This document shows, one piece after another, positions 10,584 to 23,600 of a DNA stretch of 64,000 nucleotides; positions within the stretch are counted from its first letter, which is position 1; each line of letters begins with the position of its first letter. The stretch comes from Jacaranda mimosifolia (lineage: Eukaryota; Streptophyta; Magnoliopsida; Lamiales; Bignoniaceae): contig CM032123.1 of NCBI GenBank assembly GCA_018894105.1, positions 22,855,744 through 22,919,743 on the forward strand, in the 5' to 3' direction. Both the position numbers and the translations under genes were made by a program. Below the pieces are notes generated by a model that searched no databases, was not told where the DNA came from, and saw only the letters and a program-made list of their open reading frames with translations.

Positions 10584-12808
10584 TGAAAGTAGGAGTAGGC
10601 TAAGGATCCATAATATGAAACCATTAAAAGGAAAAATATAAATTAGCTACTCCACTCCAAGGATATTATCATGCTTATAATAAGGATTTAATTCCAGAAA
10701 ATTTACCTTTAAAGCTAAATCCAAAGGCAAGAGGAGAAACACTCCAAAGAACACTTCAATGGAAGCATCGCACACAAAAGAAGCACTCAACATTTGAACG
10801 CCTTCCACAACTCCAAAAATCCTCAAAATTGGCAGATAAATCCATCACACACCAAGGTAGAAGCTGAAAAAATTTCGTACAAAACTGAATCTCTTAGGTC
10901 CTTCAAATCTGCCACGCAAACAGCCAAACAACAATGGTTCACCATGGAGCAACAAGTCCCCCAAGTGTTGGAACTCTAATGCATTAGTCCACACACCCAA
11001 GGATAGCACTAAATCAATCCAAAATATGCTATAAAAAATGAGGATGAAGGTGAGGGAGTGGCGTTTGGAGAGGAATTGAAGAAGGAGAGAGTTTGCAGAG
11101 TGTGAATTCAACACATGAAATATCACATTTTTGGAGGAAAATGAGGGAATCACATGGAGACCATCACATGGCCAGCCACTTGGTATTTATAGAGAGAGGA
11201 GAGTGAGATGCAAGTTGGCATCACACCTCCCATGCTTGTTAGCAACTTGCCGACTTGCATGCAAATTTGAATTTCACAGGCATTTCCATTTAATTAGTAT
11301 CTTCATTTCATCTTATGAAATGTAATGCAAATTAACTCTAATTAAATTCAAATGAACTCTTTCATCTGATTTTCCCTCCAAAATCCAAATTTTCATTTTA
11401 ATTAAATTAACTCTGTAATTTAATTAATTGGTTTGATTTAACTTCTTAAGTTAATTAACTTAACTATTTAAGTTAATGGGTGTCAACTTAACTCTTTAAG
11501 TTAACTTGACTAATTAATGGTCACATGACACCCATTAAAATAACTCCTTAATTTAATTGGTCTAATTTAACTCTTTAAATTATTTTGATTAATTTAACAA
11601 TTAAATTAATCAAGCCGAGATGACCAAAAATTTAGTCAACCGATTTTCTCTCCAAAATGCCTAGATAGAATTTTCTAGCTCCTTAGAAAATTCCTCCCAT
11701 CAAGTAAGAACTTCCTTTAGGCTTTTGTGTGTGACCCATTAGATTCATCTATTCATTGGACATGGGCTCACAACTCAATGTGATATTCTGAATATTAAAA
11801 TATTCACTTTAGTTTAAAATCATTTCAACTAATAACTCTTTCAATTAATCTCCATTTATCGAAGAGTATCGAATCTCCATAGTTGATGTCTAGCAACAAG
11901 CCCATAGAGCCCAACTAGTTAGATGAATGAATATGTCTCGATGTACCATTCTAGCTCTACGCTTCTCATGCAAATAAGGTCCTTCCATCTCATATATCTC
12001 GGAAGAGGCCTAGGGCAAGATATTTGTCGGCTCCCCAATAGCCTCGATAACTATGTTTCTAATTCCAATGTTTGATTTCCTTTTATGACCTCATCTTTGG
12101 AAAACTCATTTTCCAAATTGTCATACTACCTTGTGCAAGAATTTCTTGGAATCAATCATTATAGAATACATGGGACATGCACTCGTCCTTCACAACAACG
12201 AGGAGATAGATCCCATCTTGGATCTTACAAACTTCTATGTCTAAGTAGCTGATAGCCAATCACAACCCAGATGACCCGCTACGTGGTCAGTGAAGAGTCA
12301 AAGCATGATGACCTAAACAAAAGGTTACCATTGATCCTCATGCTAGAGGACTAATTATATGTACTATCATAAGTTGGAGAACTTGCCACTTCGACTATCT
12401 AGTAGATTCTCCGGGCGAGTCTTCAGTGAACTTGTTCTTGAACAAGCACCCACTAACATGCATCCATGTCTGACATAGATTGCTCATGAAATAGAGCTAT
12501 ATCTAACTCCTTAGATTTATGCATCATTAGTGCAAGTCTATCCAAATCTTAGATGCCCCATCTCATAAGATTCTCTAACTTGGAATATTCAAAATCATGA
12601 CCATAGGACTTATTTCATGATCACCACCCAGTGTGTGACCAAGTCCCATAGTCTTGCATGATTTAGGGGCTTCAACCAAATGCCAGTGAATTAAAATAAG
12701 CATAAGATAAAGGTGACAATTTTATAAGAATATCATTCAATCAAGATTGTGTCACGAGTGAAATAGTTTACATGCCAATCTAATTCACTATGGGGCACTA
12801 TTCCAACA
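10584..12808 (-). repeat. Copia lineage I 5' LTR of truncated element
   Basis: About 2.23 kb. On the minus strand it starts TGTTGGAATAGTGCCCC (at 12808) and ends CTCCTACTTTCA (at 10584), next to a good primer site. The TATA box is at 11184-11191. It is the 5' LTR of an element whose leader is retained (8666-10568) but whose gag, pol and 3' LTR are lost. It faces the solo LTR at 13129-15175 head to head across 320 bp. Confidence 0.85.
11184..11191 (-). promoter_or_regulatory. TATA box of the minus-strand LTR
   Basis: TATAAATA on the minus strand, at the conserved family position and beside the CATGTGGCC-like patch. Confidence 0.5.
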
Positions 12809-13128
12809 GAAAATGGGTTCTTGAGAGAAAGAGCATTTTGGCAGGCAAATCAAATAAGGCGAGTACTGTCTCTTCTTGTGAAGGCACACCCTTCGACGCC
12901 CCTGTATTAGAACAAGGTGCCAGAGAAAGAGTTGGGGAGATAGAGTCCCAACATTCAAGTTCTAGGGGTCACATCTATACTATCGATCACTTTTTTGAGA
13001 TATGGAGGGACGTAATAGTGGAAGAGTTGCCTAATATCATAGAGGCCTTCTACATTTTTGATGAGATTGCAATTATTACCTTGGGTCCAGACGATCACTG
13101 GGATAGGCCACCACCCTTGTGTTTATTA
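12809..13128 (+). pseudogene. Gag-like (Transposase_28-type) ORF remnant, part 1
   Basis: 320 bp open in one frame, though the Met at 12790 lies in the neighbouring LTR. It reads a low-complexity start (Ser/Gly/Glu-rich) and then HFFEIWRDVIVEELPNIIEA and DDHWDRPPP. Its downstream end is interrupted by a solo LTR with a TATTA duplication. The sequence on the other side (15181-15256, then 18689 onward) continues a gag-like frame with the order of conserved words known from plant 'putative gypsy-type transposon' proteins. Family assignment is inference. The stretch itself is not related to the LTRs around it. Confidence 0.4.
13124..13128 (+). repeat. Target-site duplication TATTA (left)
   Basis: Identical 5 bp occur at 15176-15180, exactly flanking the LTR 13129-15175. 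This proves an integrated solo LTR. Confidence 0.85.
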
Positions 13129-14670
13129 TGTTGGAATAGTGCCCTACAAGCCAATTGATTGGCATGTAAAACTACTCCACTTGTGATGCAATTTGAATGA
13201 TATTCAATAATAGGGCTATCTTTATCTTATGCGTTTACGATTTCTTCACATGCGTTTAGTTGAAGCCCTTAAATATTACTAGACTACGGGACTTATTCAC
13301 TCATATGATTGTGATCATGAAACAAGTCTCTATGGTCATGATTTTAAATATTCTAAGTCATAGAATTTTAAGAGATGGGACATCTAAGATTCAGACAGAC
13401 TTGCACTAACAATGCATACTCCAGGGAGCTGTATATTACCCTGTTTCATGGGCAATCTATGTTAGACATGATGTATGTTAGTGGGTGCTTATTAGAGAAC
13501 ACGTTTACTGAAGACTCGCCTAGAGAACCCACAAGGTAGCTAGAGTGGCATGTCGATAAAGGAAAATTCTCTAGCTAACATAGTGCATATAAGTAGTCCT
13601 TTGACTTGAGGTTCCACGATAACCTTGTATTTACGTCCTTTTGTTTTGATTTTTCTCCGACCACATAGCGGGTCACCCGGGGCTTAGGTTGGGCAGAAGT
13701 TACCTAAGTATAAAGGTTGGTAAATTCCAAATGGGATTTATTTCGCTCGTCTGTGAAAAATGGCTTAATCTCCTATGTATTCTCAGATGATCAATTCTAA
13801 GAAATCCTTAAGCAAGTTGACATGGCAATTTGAAAAAGGATGTTTCCAAAGTTGAGGTCATAATTGGGAATCAAACATCAAGGATAGTTACATTGTAATC
13901 AAGGCTATTAGGGACCAGCAAATATCTTACTCTAGGGCCTCTTTCGGGAGATAGAAAATGGAATGGCCATATATGATAATTTTAAGTAGTAATGGTTCGC
14001 CCCACACTTAATTCATCTAATTGGTTGAGCTCTATAGGCTTGTGCTAGATATCAACTATGGTGATTGAGTACTATTCAATTAATAGAGATTAATTGATAG
14101 AGTAATTTGTTTAAAAGATTTTAAACTAATCAAAATATTTGATATTCAATAAATGAAAAAAAAAGAGTTGTGAGCCCATATTTAATTCAATGGTGAACCT
14201 AAAGAGTCACACAAAAAAAGCCTAAAACACTCTAATAAGATTGGAGAAATTATCCAAGGAGTTAGATAATTAGAGTTGTCAATTTGGAAGAGAGACCAAG
14301 TTGACTTGTTAAGACTTGGTCACAATGGCTTGATTAATTTTAGTGTTAAAATAATCAAATTAATTTAAAGAATTAAATGAGACTAATTAAATTGAGGATT
14401 TAATTTAATTGATGTCATGTGGCAATTTAATTAGCTAAGTCAACTTAAGGTGTTAAGTTGATTTAATTAACTTAAAGAGTTAAGCAAATTTAATTAAAGA
14501 GATAATCTAATTTTGGAGGGAAAATTAAAAAGGAAGAGTCCATTTTTTAAATATTAAGTTTGGCATTTTAATTTTGGAAATTAAAATTCCAACTAAGCAT
14601 ACAAGTGGACATGCTAGTTGGCAATGTGAGGAAAGTGTGTTGGAAGCTTCCAAAAGCATACTAATCACAC

Positions 14671-14678
14671 TATAAATA
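14671..14678 (+). promoter_or_regulatory. TATA box of the solo copia LTR
   Basis: TATAAATA at the conserved family position, oriented to the right. Confidence 0.5.
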
Positions 14679-14811
14679 CACCATTTTCCCCTCACAATGG
14701 CTGGCCAATGATTTCCATTTTCTCTCCCAAAAGAGGTTACATCATGTGTTGAGAAAAACCCCTCTCGTAGATTCCTTCCAACTACCTTCTCTCTCTTCCA
14801 ACTTCCTCACG

Positions 14812-14846
14812 CCTTTTCCCTTCTTCCTTCTTCCTTCTTCCTTCTC
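14812..14846 (+). repeat. CTTCCTT microsatellite
   Basis: Run of CTTCCTT/CTTCTTC units within the presumed transcribed part of the solo copia LTR. The other family LTRs have only irregular CT-rich sequence at this position, so it expanded locally. Confidence 0.7.
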
Positions 14847-15175
14847 CTCCATATTTTAGCATATTGAGTGAGGAACTAGAGTGCATCTAGGTGTGTGGAT
14901 CAACTTTATAGGCACAACAAGTGGAGGGCTAAGTGTTGGTGAACTAGATCCTTTAATTGAAGATATTTTTTGGAGGATCAATTTTGACCGATGGTCTTGG
15001 TGCTTCAAGCCTTAGTTCTAGTGGAAGATCTTCTTTCTGCCTTCAAAGTTTTCTTTCAAGGTAATATCTCTTGATCAAAATCCTTAATTATGGCACGAAG
15101 TAAGATCGTTAAGATTGTAATATTACAAGTTTGATTTGCTGAATTATTTGGATCTTTGCAATATTACTTTCTTCA

Positions 15176-15256
15176 TATTAGTCTATCTTCTGGTGATGCT
15201 TTGGGGCCATCGTTTTCCCTTGCCCCCACGATCATGGAGATTTTGCAGGGAATCAA
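15176..15256 (+). pseudogene. Gag-like ORF remnant, part 2 (between two solo LTRs)
   Basis: Holds one copy of each flanking target duplication (TATTA at 15176-15180, ATCAA at 15252-15256). In one frame it reads SLSSGDALGPSFSLAP then TIMEILQGIN, which continues after the next solo LTR at 18689 as VYPTQLLPNSYSIF. This matches the spacing of the conserved GLRFPL...QLxPNxW block of Transposase_28-type proteins. The open frame across two independent insertion sites supports one ancestral ORF. Confidence 0.45.
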
Positions 15257-18200
15257 TGTAACACCCCACTGGAAAGGTGCCGGGTTGGTTGAGGAGCTAC
15301 TAATTCTATACTACATGCTTTTTGGATAAAAGAAAATGACCTTTCCAAAATTCAAGATATTTAATTTTCGTAAGTAACATCCATCAACAGCTAAACTTAT
15401 TGCTGGGAATATCACTGATCACACTTAACATTTTCAAAACCCATATGTCATATTCATATTAATAAATTAATAAACTATAATTTATACATTTGTATATTCA
15501 TTAAGTTTATTACCTCATATATCGTGCCAGTTCGGGCTTTGTTCGTCAATTGTTCCTATTTGGGGTAAAGAACTGCAAGAGTAACACAAGAAACATAAGT
15601 CCAAATGACTTAGTGCGGTATGCTAGCAGTAACTATAGAGTGACAATTATCTGAACATATTATACAGGAAGCAGGAAGCAGCATTGTGGATAAAAAAAAT
15701 CGTAAGGACAGTCAAGTCCATTGGTTACATTAAAATTGACTTTCTCGGTATGTTGAAAATATAAAATTCACTTGATAAAATATAACGGATCTTTTCACAA
15801 ATAGGTTGAGATTTTATTGCAAAGGCTAAAATCCATAACATATTAAAATTATCTGAACATATTATGCAGGAAACAAGAAGGAGCATTGTGGATAAAAAAA
15901 ATTGTCAAGACAGTCAAGTCCATTGGTTACATTAAAATTGACTTTCTCGGTATGTTGAAAATATAAAATTTACTTGATAAAATATAACGGATCTTTTCAC
16001 AAATAGGTTGACATTTTATTGCAAAGGCTAAAATCCATAATAATTTATTTCATGATAAGGAAGGATTTTTTCAGTATTCCAAAAATGATTTGTCTCGCCA
16101 TCGCCCCATACTAGTGAGGAAACTTCACAAAATTTGTTGCCTTTTTGCAGATATTTAAATCTCAAATATGACCAAAGGGTCGACATGACATTTGAACAAT
16201 CAATTGATTTTCATCAAACATTCGAGTTTCAAAGCATAAACATCAAGCATATCAACTACTTTTGCAATCTTGATGTTGGTGGTTCTCCTACCTTGTCGCT
16301 CCACTTTCGAAAATACAAAAACCTTTATCCTTCCAAGTTTAGAGTGATCAGCTTAGACAAGTAAAAGGATTGCGAAAAGTCAAAGGATTTAGGTTGGGAA
16401 TTTAGATAATAATGGATCAAGAATCGCAAGGCAGAGACGAGCAGCTCAGATCAACACAAATGTTAAAGGACTATATAGAATTTACAACATAGAGTGAACG
16501 AACAATAATTATTGCATCTCAACATAGAAAGGTTCAAGCAATATTAATATATTTATTGACATATATGTTATTTACCCAGTTAAGAAATCTCATACTATCG
16601 AGTATAAACTCACCTGATCGGCATAGAGGAACTTTCTTAATTATTTGGACTTCTCACGACCATACTTCCTGGTTAATCAAGGGATTTATATAAGATAATC
16701 CAAGCTATCAACGGATTAACTCTTTAGATCGTGTATATAAATACAATTAGCTTTCTTATTGAACTATAAGGCTTAATTTATTCTATTATGCATATTCTTT
16801 TAATCTCTATTTTGTACTTAAATACTTAAGACAATTAAATGTGGTAATCCTTAATTAATCAGTTGATAAATGGATTACTGGTGTGATTTTTTTCAACCCA
16901 TAACATCATTGAGGTCTCGTTTAGGATTCTAATATTCAATAGGTATTTGTTGTTATAACACTCAAGTTCAATTATATCTCATCTCAAATAACCCTAATCT
17001 CTCAAATACATGGTATTCTCAGTATTACGAGACTCTACTTATTTGAGCCCAATTATTCCCATTTTCATTATCTAAAGCTTTAACCATCTTATTATCTTTA
17101 CATGCTCGGATCAACTCAATCCTCAAGTTATCCAACCCACTTTATGAATATTCTACTCTAACTATCTTATTCCATAAAAATGGCCTTGTGATATACTTGA
17201 TTGTCTTATTCTAAGATATCGAGCTAGTTCAATTATAGCTTATCAGACATAATTCTTGAGTGGCTATCCCCAACAACTCCATTCATCACTTCACTTATTT
17301 CACGATATGTGATGATGGTCCAAGTTTCTAAGTTAGTTAGGTTTTTTGGGTCTATTAGGTCTAAGTCTGATAATTCATTTTCATTATAACATTCATATAA
17401 TTTAATCTTTAGATTAGGCTCAATTATATTCCATTCATTGCATACCATGTTGTCTAGTTTAAAGACATAATTTTAAATCAATCTTTCTTAATTTACTAAG
17501 CTTGTATTCAAAAGTAATTTTGTTCAATACTTACAAAATTAATTATCCTCTTGAGTCAAATTACATTTTAATAATTTTAATCCAATAAACATTTAATTAG
17601 AATTATAAAAATTAATCAAATTAACATTCGATATGAATTTTACCCAAATTGGATCGAATCCAAATTAAATCTCAAGCCAGGAACTACCTAGATAGACTTA
17701 AAAACAAAATTTAAACCATCTGTCAGAATGCCACAGCCGCACCACCTTGCTTCGTCACTAGAGATAGACGCAGTCACCACCACAGGTGCACCTCAGCGAG
17801 ATGAACAAGAGCCCCAAACTAATTTCACAAAACTCTGACGTTTGGCCGTCCAACTGGTCATTAAACCCCGTGGCTCTGCCTTAGCTCTACCATGTCTAAT
17901 CCTCCACCGTCGTTGCTTGTTTTGAGAAAATTAAGACCATGAACAACTTGCTTATGATTTTTCAACTACAACCCACCAGAGTTCATAGGATTTCAGTCTC
18001 CAAAAATGGTGGAATCGCCACCTCTGTTGCGCGGTCCACTAGCTGTAAGGTTTCCAAAAAAATATTTGGCGTTTTAGGTTGTTTATGGTATGACTTTATT
18101 TCTGAAGATAAGAAGAGTTTAAATATAGCAATAGTTTCGAGTTTTCTGGTAGATTTATGGTCATTCGAAGGTGATATAGGGTTTTGGTTGGCTTTTGAAA

Positions 18201-18683
18201 ATTGGATGTAGTTCCGTCATTCACTATATATAGAGTTATTTTCCATAATTTTAGATTAGCCCTAAGAGTTTCTGATCACCTTCAATTGAGCCCCTCAAAG
18301 CCTTAACCGACTTCAATATGGCCCTAGATATTTTATTTAACCCCCTAAAGTCTTGCCTTCTGCTTATTTATCCCCCAGCATCTAGGATTTCAATCAATCA
18401 TGTCCTTATTCTATTTATAATTCAGTTTCTTCTCCTTCAATTGAGTTCTCCAAAAGTTTTAACTTAAACCTTAATCCCACACATTTATAATTTTTAGCAA
18501 TTACATCCTTAATTTAATTATTTTCTAATGCATTGACCTTTATTAAATATGTTTGGTCTCTACAATTTAATTAGCATTTAATCAGGACCCAATTTCTTTA
18601 CTTTATAATTTATTTCGTTAGATTACTTATCTTAAAACTAAATATTAATTCAATTTAAGAGTTCTAAAAGTTGGGATGTTATA
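15257..18683. mobile_element. Solo gypsy-type LTR (3.4 kb)
   Basis: Begins TGTAACACCCC and ends GGGATGTTATA, imperfect inverted termini (9 of 11 match) typical of Ty3/gypsy LTRs. It is flanked by perfect ATCAA duplications (15252-15256, 18684-18688). No internal coding region or second LTR is present, so it is a solo LTR. It contains a 193-bp tandem duplication (15646-16040) and, near its right end, repeated CCTCAAAG/GAGCCCCTC-type phrases like those near the U3 end of the gypsy LTR at 56140. No reading frame was recognised. Orientation is probably minus by that resemblance, but not proven. Confidence 0.85.
15646..16040 (+). repeat. Tandem duplication, two 193-bp units
   Basis: Unit 1 (15646-15838) and unit 2 (15848-16040) are nearly identical, both running from ATTATCTGAACATAT to AAAATCCATAA, with a 9-bp spacer and a 202-bp period. 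It lies inside the solo gypsy-type LTR and is recent relative to the rest of the LTR. Confidence 0.95.
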
Positions 18684-18688
18684 ATCAA
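18684..18688 (+). repeat. Target-site duplication ATCAA (right)
   Basis: Matches 15252-15256 exactly and borders the solo gypsy-type LTR. Confidence 0.85.
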
Positions 18689-20600
18689 CGTCTACCCTAC
18701 ACAATTACTGCCCAACTCCTACTCCATTTTCTACTCGTTTATTGTTATGATGGGGACAAATAACCACCCTGCCACTTTTATAAATTTTTGTCAATTATTT
18801 CATTATTCAAACTTCTATTTAATTTTTGTCAGTTACTTTATCGCCCGCCCGACCTCCCAGAAATTAGGGTGCTCCTTGAATACAAAATTTTATTATCTTA
18901 CTACCCATCAAGGGCAAAAAATTATGGAACCTTTTCTTCAACCTTTGGGAAGGTTTATAAGTTAAGGTTCGTGTATATCCACCATCTCCCAAACACTCCA
19001 TTCAAATTAAGAATGCATTGGAGATCAAATAAGGTAAATTTAGCATGTAGGGGATAGTCTAGTTAGGGGGCCAACTTCGTTGGGGGCCTGTCCAAATAAA
19101 ACCTTAAGGCTGCGCGCTTTATTGAGGATAAGACATTTGTCGTCAAGGGGTTATCTCCTGGAGCACTGGAAGTCAACCCTAAGGCACAACTAAGAGCGCC
19201 TCTTATATATATGTTGCTTTTATATCCTTATTTCTTAATTTATTTTTCAAGCTATCAAGTTTATTAATACTTCCCTTGGGCTTATTACAGATCCGACTTC
19301 CCTTAGGTCGAGCCATGATAAAAGGCTTGCCAAGTTGCTGGCTAGGTTTATCAGCCACCACTGTGCTGTTGGGAAAATTTCCTCTGTTTATGCAGCCACT
19401 ACTCCTTCTATCGACACTCTTGCTGGCACCTTGTCTGCCGGCTCCCTTCGGGGGCTCCATCTTTTCCTCTATCAAAGATAAGGGCTAAAGGTCTATGCAT
19501 GTCGGCTCTGTATCTCTGAGCCCAAGAGAATGCACTATGAGGATAGCGACATCCTCGATTGGCCCTACGTAAAGTTGTCTAGGTAAATATGCACCGTATC
19601 TCTTGGGCCTCGACTAAACATATATCCTTTTCCCAAGCCTTAATTCCGGAACATATGCAATAACTACATCATGATATATGGTAATTCTAACAATCTGACC
19701 TGTTGGGAAATCTTTAACACACAACTACTTCTGGGGATGTAAACGATCTAACGAAGATTTTAGGGTTGGAAGCCATGAAATTATTTGCTTGTCACTATAA
19801 TTTGGTACACTTCAATGTTCCTCTCTTCCCCTGTGAAGCTATGATTCCTCTCTGAAGTTGTTTTGCCTTGAATTTCTATAGACTATTCAGGTGGATTTTG
19901 CTTTGCATCGACGCCATGATGTAGGATAGGAAAAAATGTATGGAGCTCACTAAGCAATACAGGGGTCAATCTATTAGCTCTCTGTAGGAGAAGACGACTA
20001 AGGTAGAGTCCCTCTATTTTAGAGTGGAGGGACTAACGATCGAGCTCTCAATTCGTTTGACCCTCAAAGCTTATTAAGAGACTCTAGAGGAAAAGACCTT
20101 CTTGGTGGTGGAGATAGGCGACCTGAACGAGAGGATTGGTTGGCTTTATAAGGAGGTTAAGGCTACCGAGGCAAGTAGCTTTAAGCTGGGTAAGGAGTCC
20201 GCAACTAAAAAGGTGCAAATGACCTTTAACTTCCGGCTCCCAAAAGAAATGAGGCCTGTGATAATTTCTTTCATAATGTCTTTGCTTTTGAGAAGGGTTG
20301 CATGAGGACGAAGGAGAGGAGCTGCAGAAGGGCTTCAATAAGGCCTTAGGATAATTATGTATGCTTGGGGTAGAAGTCGACGAAGTACAGCTAAAACCCT
20401 TACTCGATGATGATCTCTAGCCTTTCTTCAATTTGGAGGAGGATGATGAGGTCTATTCGTTTGAAGTATAAGATTGCGTTGGACCAGGTAGATGAGATCA
20501 TTGCTGAATAGGTAGTTAAGACTTGGAAGAAAAGTATTGGTCATTCGACTTATGGAGCTGAACTTGCAGAGACTTAATTAGCACCAACCCCTGAGGGAGA
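18689..20600 (+). pseudogene. Gag-like (Transposase_28-type) ORF remnant, part 3 with coiled coil
   Basis: Continuation of parts 1 and 2. The first 280 bp are open and read QLLPNSYSIF, then INFCQLFHYSN and FYYLTTHQGQK; then, in another frame, RFVYIHHLPN and LRMHWRSNK. This order resembles the N-terminal domain of plant gypsy-type transposon gag proteins. After a stop-rich middle, 19920-20330 reads charged, heptad-like helical text (MELTKQYRGQ, KTTKVESLYFRVEGL, VVEIGDLNERIGWLYKEVKA, TEASSFKLGKESATKK), the coiled-coil C-terminal half expected for the family. A last fragment near 20460-20530 reads KYKIALDQVDEIIAE. Frameshifts and stops make it dead. The family name is inferred. Confidence 0.45.
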
Positions 20601-20608
20601 GCCTTGAA

Positions 20609-20630
20609 ATATATATATATATATATATAT
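20609..20630 (+). repeat. AT dinucleotide microsatellite
   Basis: Eleven AT units directly after the end of the gag-like remnant. Confidence 0.95.
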
Positions 20631-23600
20631 TTGTAGTATGTAATTAAAATAGATTTTTTGGATACCTTAAACACTTCTTTTGTTTGTTAGTTTGCTTTTT
20701 TCATGTGTTTAAATGCTTGCTTACCTTTTGGCCATTTTTCGTGATACCACGATTATATCACTTATTGTTTTTATTCCTCTTATTGCATATCTTCTCCTCC
20801 TCCACTTTTATTGCTTGTAAGAAAGTGAGGTTGGAGAGTGAACTCAGATAAGGAATTATAGGGTAGTAATTTATGTTTGCAGAGTGAGTATTACTCTTTG
20901 TGTGTTCAAGTTTTATAAGAAGCTCACCCTTCTCACCAAGGAGTCTAGTGAGAGAGAGTAGTTATGTTTTGTGTGGTTGGCTGGGGCTTAGGACCCATAC
21001 ACATATACTTGATGAGGTACTTCTCATCAGATAATTCTAATGTTTTGATCGACCATTCTCATAAAGGAATATGTGTCAATTGATAGAACTATTGATATAC
21101 TTGTCGTATGTCAGTTTTATGTTAGAAAGGTGACTATTATGTTGGTACTCGTCTTGAGAGCTTATTAGTTGTATCATAGCATTGGTTTTATTTGTTATTG
21201 CTTTGATGTTTTATTTCCATTGTGTGGTATGTTTCAAGGTATGCATTGTGGTATGGTATGTTGAACAAATTTATAATACGAAAGATAGATATAGCGAGGC
21301 ATGTTAGATAACGTAAACCTTCAGTATCATGTTGTTAAAACTCAATCTTATTTTCTCTGCTACTGATTTAAATCAAGATTTCTCTATGTTTTTTCTCACT
21401 TTCCAATGTCAAGTTGAATAAAACTCAATCTTATTTGTTTTAATGTCATGATAGCATAGTTTTATTGAAGTTTTAACACAAACTTCAGGGTGATATCATG
21501 CTTTTATCCATTGAAAATACATCATATTTTGGGGTTTGAGATTGAATTTTGCATTAAAATGAAAGTATTTCTCAAGTTCTATTAGATTTTAGGAGAATTG
21601 ATGAATTTAATGGGTTTTATCATTGAAAATATATTGGGTATTTAAATTGTTCATGTAATTGAACATGGCATGTTTAATTTTGTAAATTTGTAATTGAACG
21701 TTGGGTGCTTGCCACATATTTGACGAAATACTAAAAAAATGTGTTACTCTTGTGCTTTAAATTGTTATTTTCAGAATTATAATGCCACGCTCAAAGTTTG
21801 AGGGTGGAGACGAATTGAATGACGAGGGAAACATGTATTGTACATGCTTGGAATTGGTGTTTTATGAAGTAATATGTGGAATGCATACTTGGCACTCCCC
21901 CATACACCATTTCTGCTGAATCAATCATAACTACACTTTACTTGATTATCATGCTTTATACTATTTAATTTCTTGCATTAGACCTTAGACACATGCTTTA
22001 AAGTTTCTTTCTTTATTCCTTAAGACAAGTGTAAGCCGTGCTTGCTTGTATGTGCTTAGTTTAACTTCCTTGCTAGAGTTATTAATTAAGTTCACATTAT
22101 TAAGAGGCTTATTTTTAAGTCATACTATGTTCTTCTTGCATTCTCACATTGAGATTGATCTTGCTTATCCATATTAGTAGTATGACTTTTGCATTTATCA
22201 TTTTCTTTGAAGCTGCACTTTAATTATCCATTCTTTTGAGTTAGTATTCTTAAGATCAATAAATGCGTGGAGATATAATTATTGCACTTGTAATTCCCCA
22301 AGAGAGCATGTACTATTTCATCACAAGATACTACGTTTAGCACCCCAGCTCCAAGCTTCAATTATGAGCTTTGTTTGTGTTGTAGTTGAGCATAGATTTA
22401 GCACCTTCATTAGAAAAAATGTTATCAGCAATGAGATTTTGTGGAGGAGTCACATAGAGCTCAAGCTAGATGCACAATTCATGCTAGAGGGGTGATGACA
22501 GGGTCTAAGAAAGAGGTCATTAAGTGTGTTTCTCAACGATGATCATTAATGAGTATTATGGGATCCCTAAGGATGACCTAGATGAGTTGGTTTATGAAAC
22601 ATAAACCTTTCTTTATTCCAGCAGTCTTGATGGCCTTATGTGGTAAAACATTTTTAATCTAAAACTAATTTCATTTCTCTCACATCACCGTCACAGGCCT
22701 AGTAAGATTTTTGTAGAACTTAGTTTGGATGGATATGCTACCCTTGACTCATACATTTGTTGTGACACATGATCATGCTATATTGTTGCAAGGATAGTAG
22801 AAGATATAACAATCAATGTGGAAGACAAAAGTAGAGATCAATTTATCAAATAGCATCATTGAGCTAATAGAGTCATTGTTTTCCTTTCTTGATCACAAAC
22901 CTTTGTGTGTGGGTAGAGTTTCTTGGCTAGAGATAAGGCCTATCTATGACAAAGGCCAACATTGGATGAAAGAGCACTACACTCGATCTTAAATGGCTAC
23001 TAGGAGCTATAGCAGATGATGTTTCCCACGATGAGGCCCATCTTAGTAGCTTCGTAAATCCATATATCCACCATATACCTTGCCGAGATCTACCAAAAGT
23101 TTTCCACCAAGAGGTAAGAGCTATAACTCATTAAGATCCATATGAGGTAAGACCTAGACTTCATGGAGATCCACCATGAGTTCTTTATTGGCTGGTGACC
23201 TTTTTGGAGTATGATACATCCTACCTTCACCCATATCTAACCCATAACTCCGGATATGATGATGCACAACTCAAGGACAGAGCGACACTATTGGGGGCTT
23301 TATATTTATCTTCTTCCTCTGCATTTTCAGGTATGCACATTAAGAGCAATCTGCATTTTCAAGTTTGGAGACATATTTGATGGCACATGGGGTGTTGTGG
23401 TGTATCATTTTTAGCATTTTTCTTCTTGGCTTACAATATATAATTTTCCAATATCATTTTGTTAATTTCATATTTTCATATTTTTAGTGCTTTTTTAACT
23501 TTTAGGTTATATTTTTTAGCTTTAATAAATAGTGTTGCTAACGATATACTCTTTACATGAATAATTTTATGCTTTATTTGCTATGCCTGCCTTTCTTCTT

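Larger units (their letters stand above)
13129..15175 (+). mobile_element. Solo copia LTR (2.05 kb)
   Basis: Starts TGTTGGAATAGTGCCC, ends TTTCTTCA, and is flanked by perfect TATTA duplications (13124-13128, 15176-15180). There is no primer site, internal region or second LTR. This is the product expected from recombination between the two LTRs of a full element. TATA box at 14671-14678. A pyrimidine-rich CTTCCTT repeat (about 14812-14846) lies downstream of the TATA. It is a diverged member of the same family as the other long LTRs here, perhaps 75-80% similar to the 10584-12808 LTR by eye. Confidence 0.9.

Noticed and set aside
8666..12808. A second complete copia element
   Set aside because: Leader, primer site and one LTR are present, but gag, pol, the other LTR and a matching target duplication are absent, so it is a truncated element.
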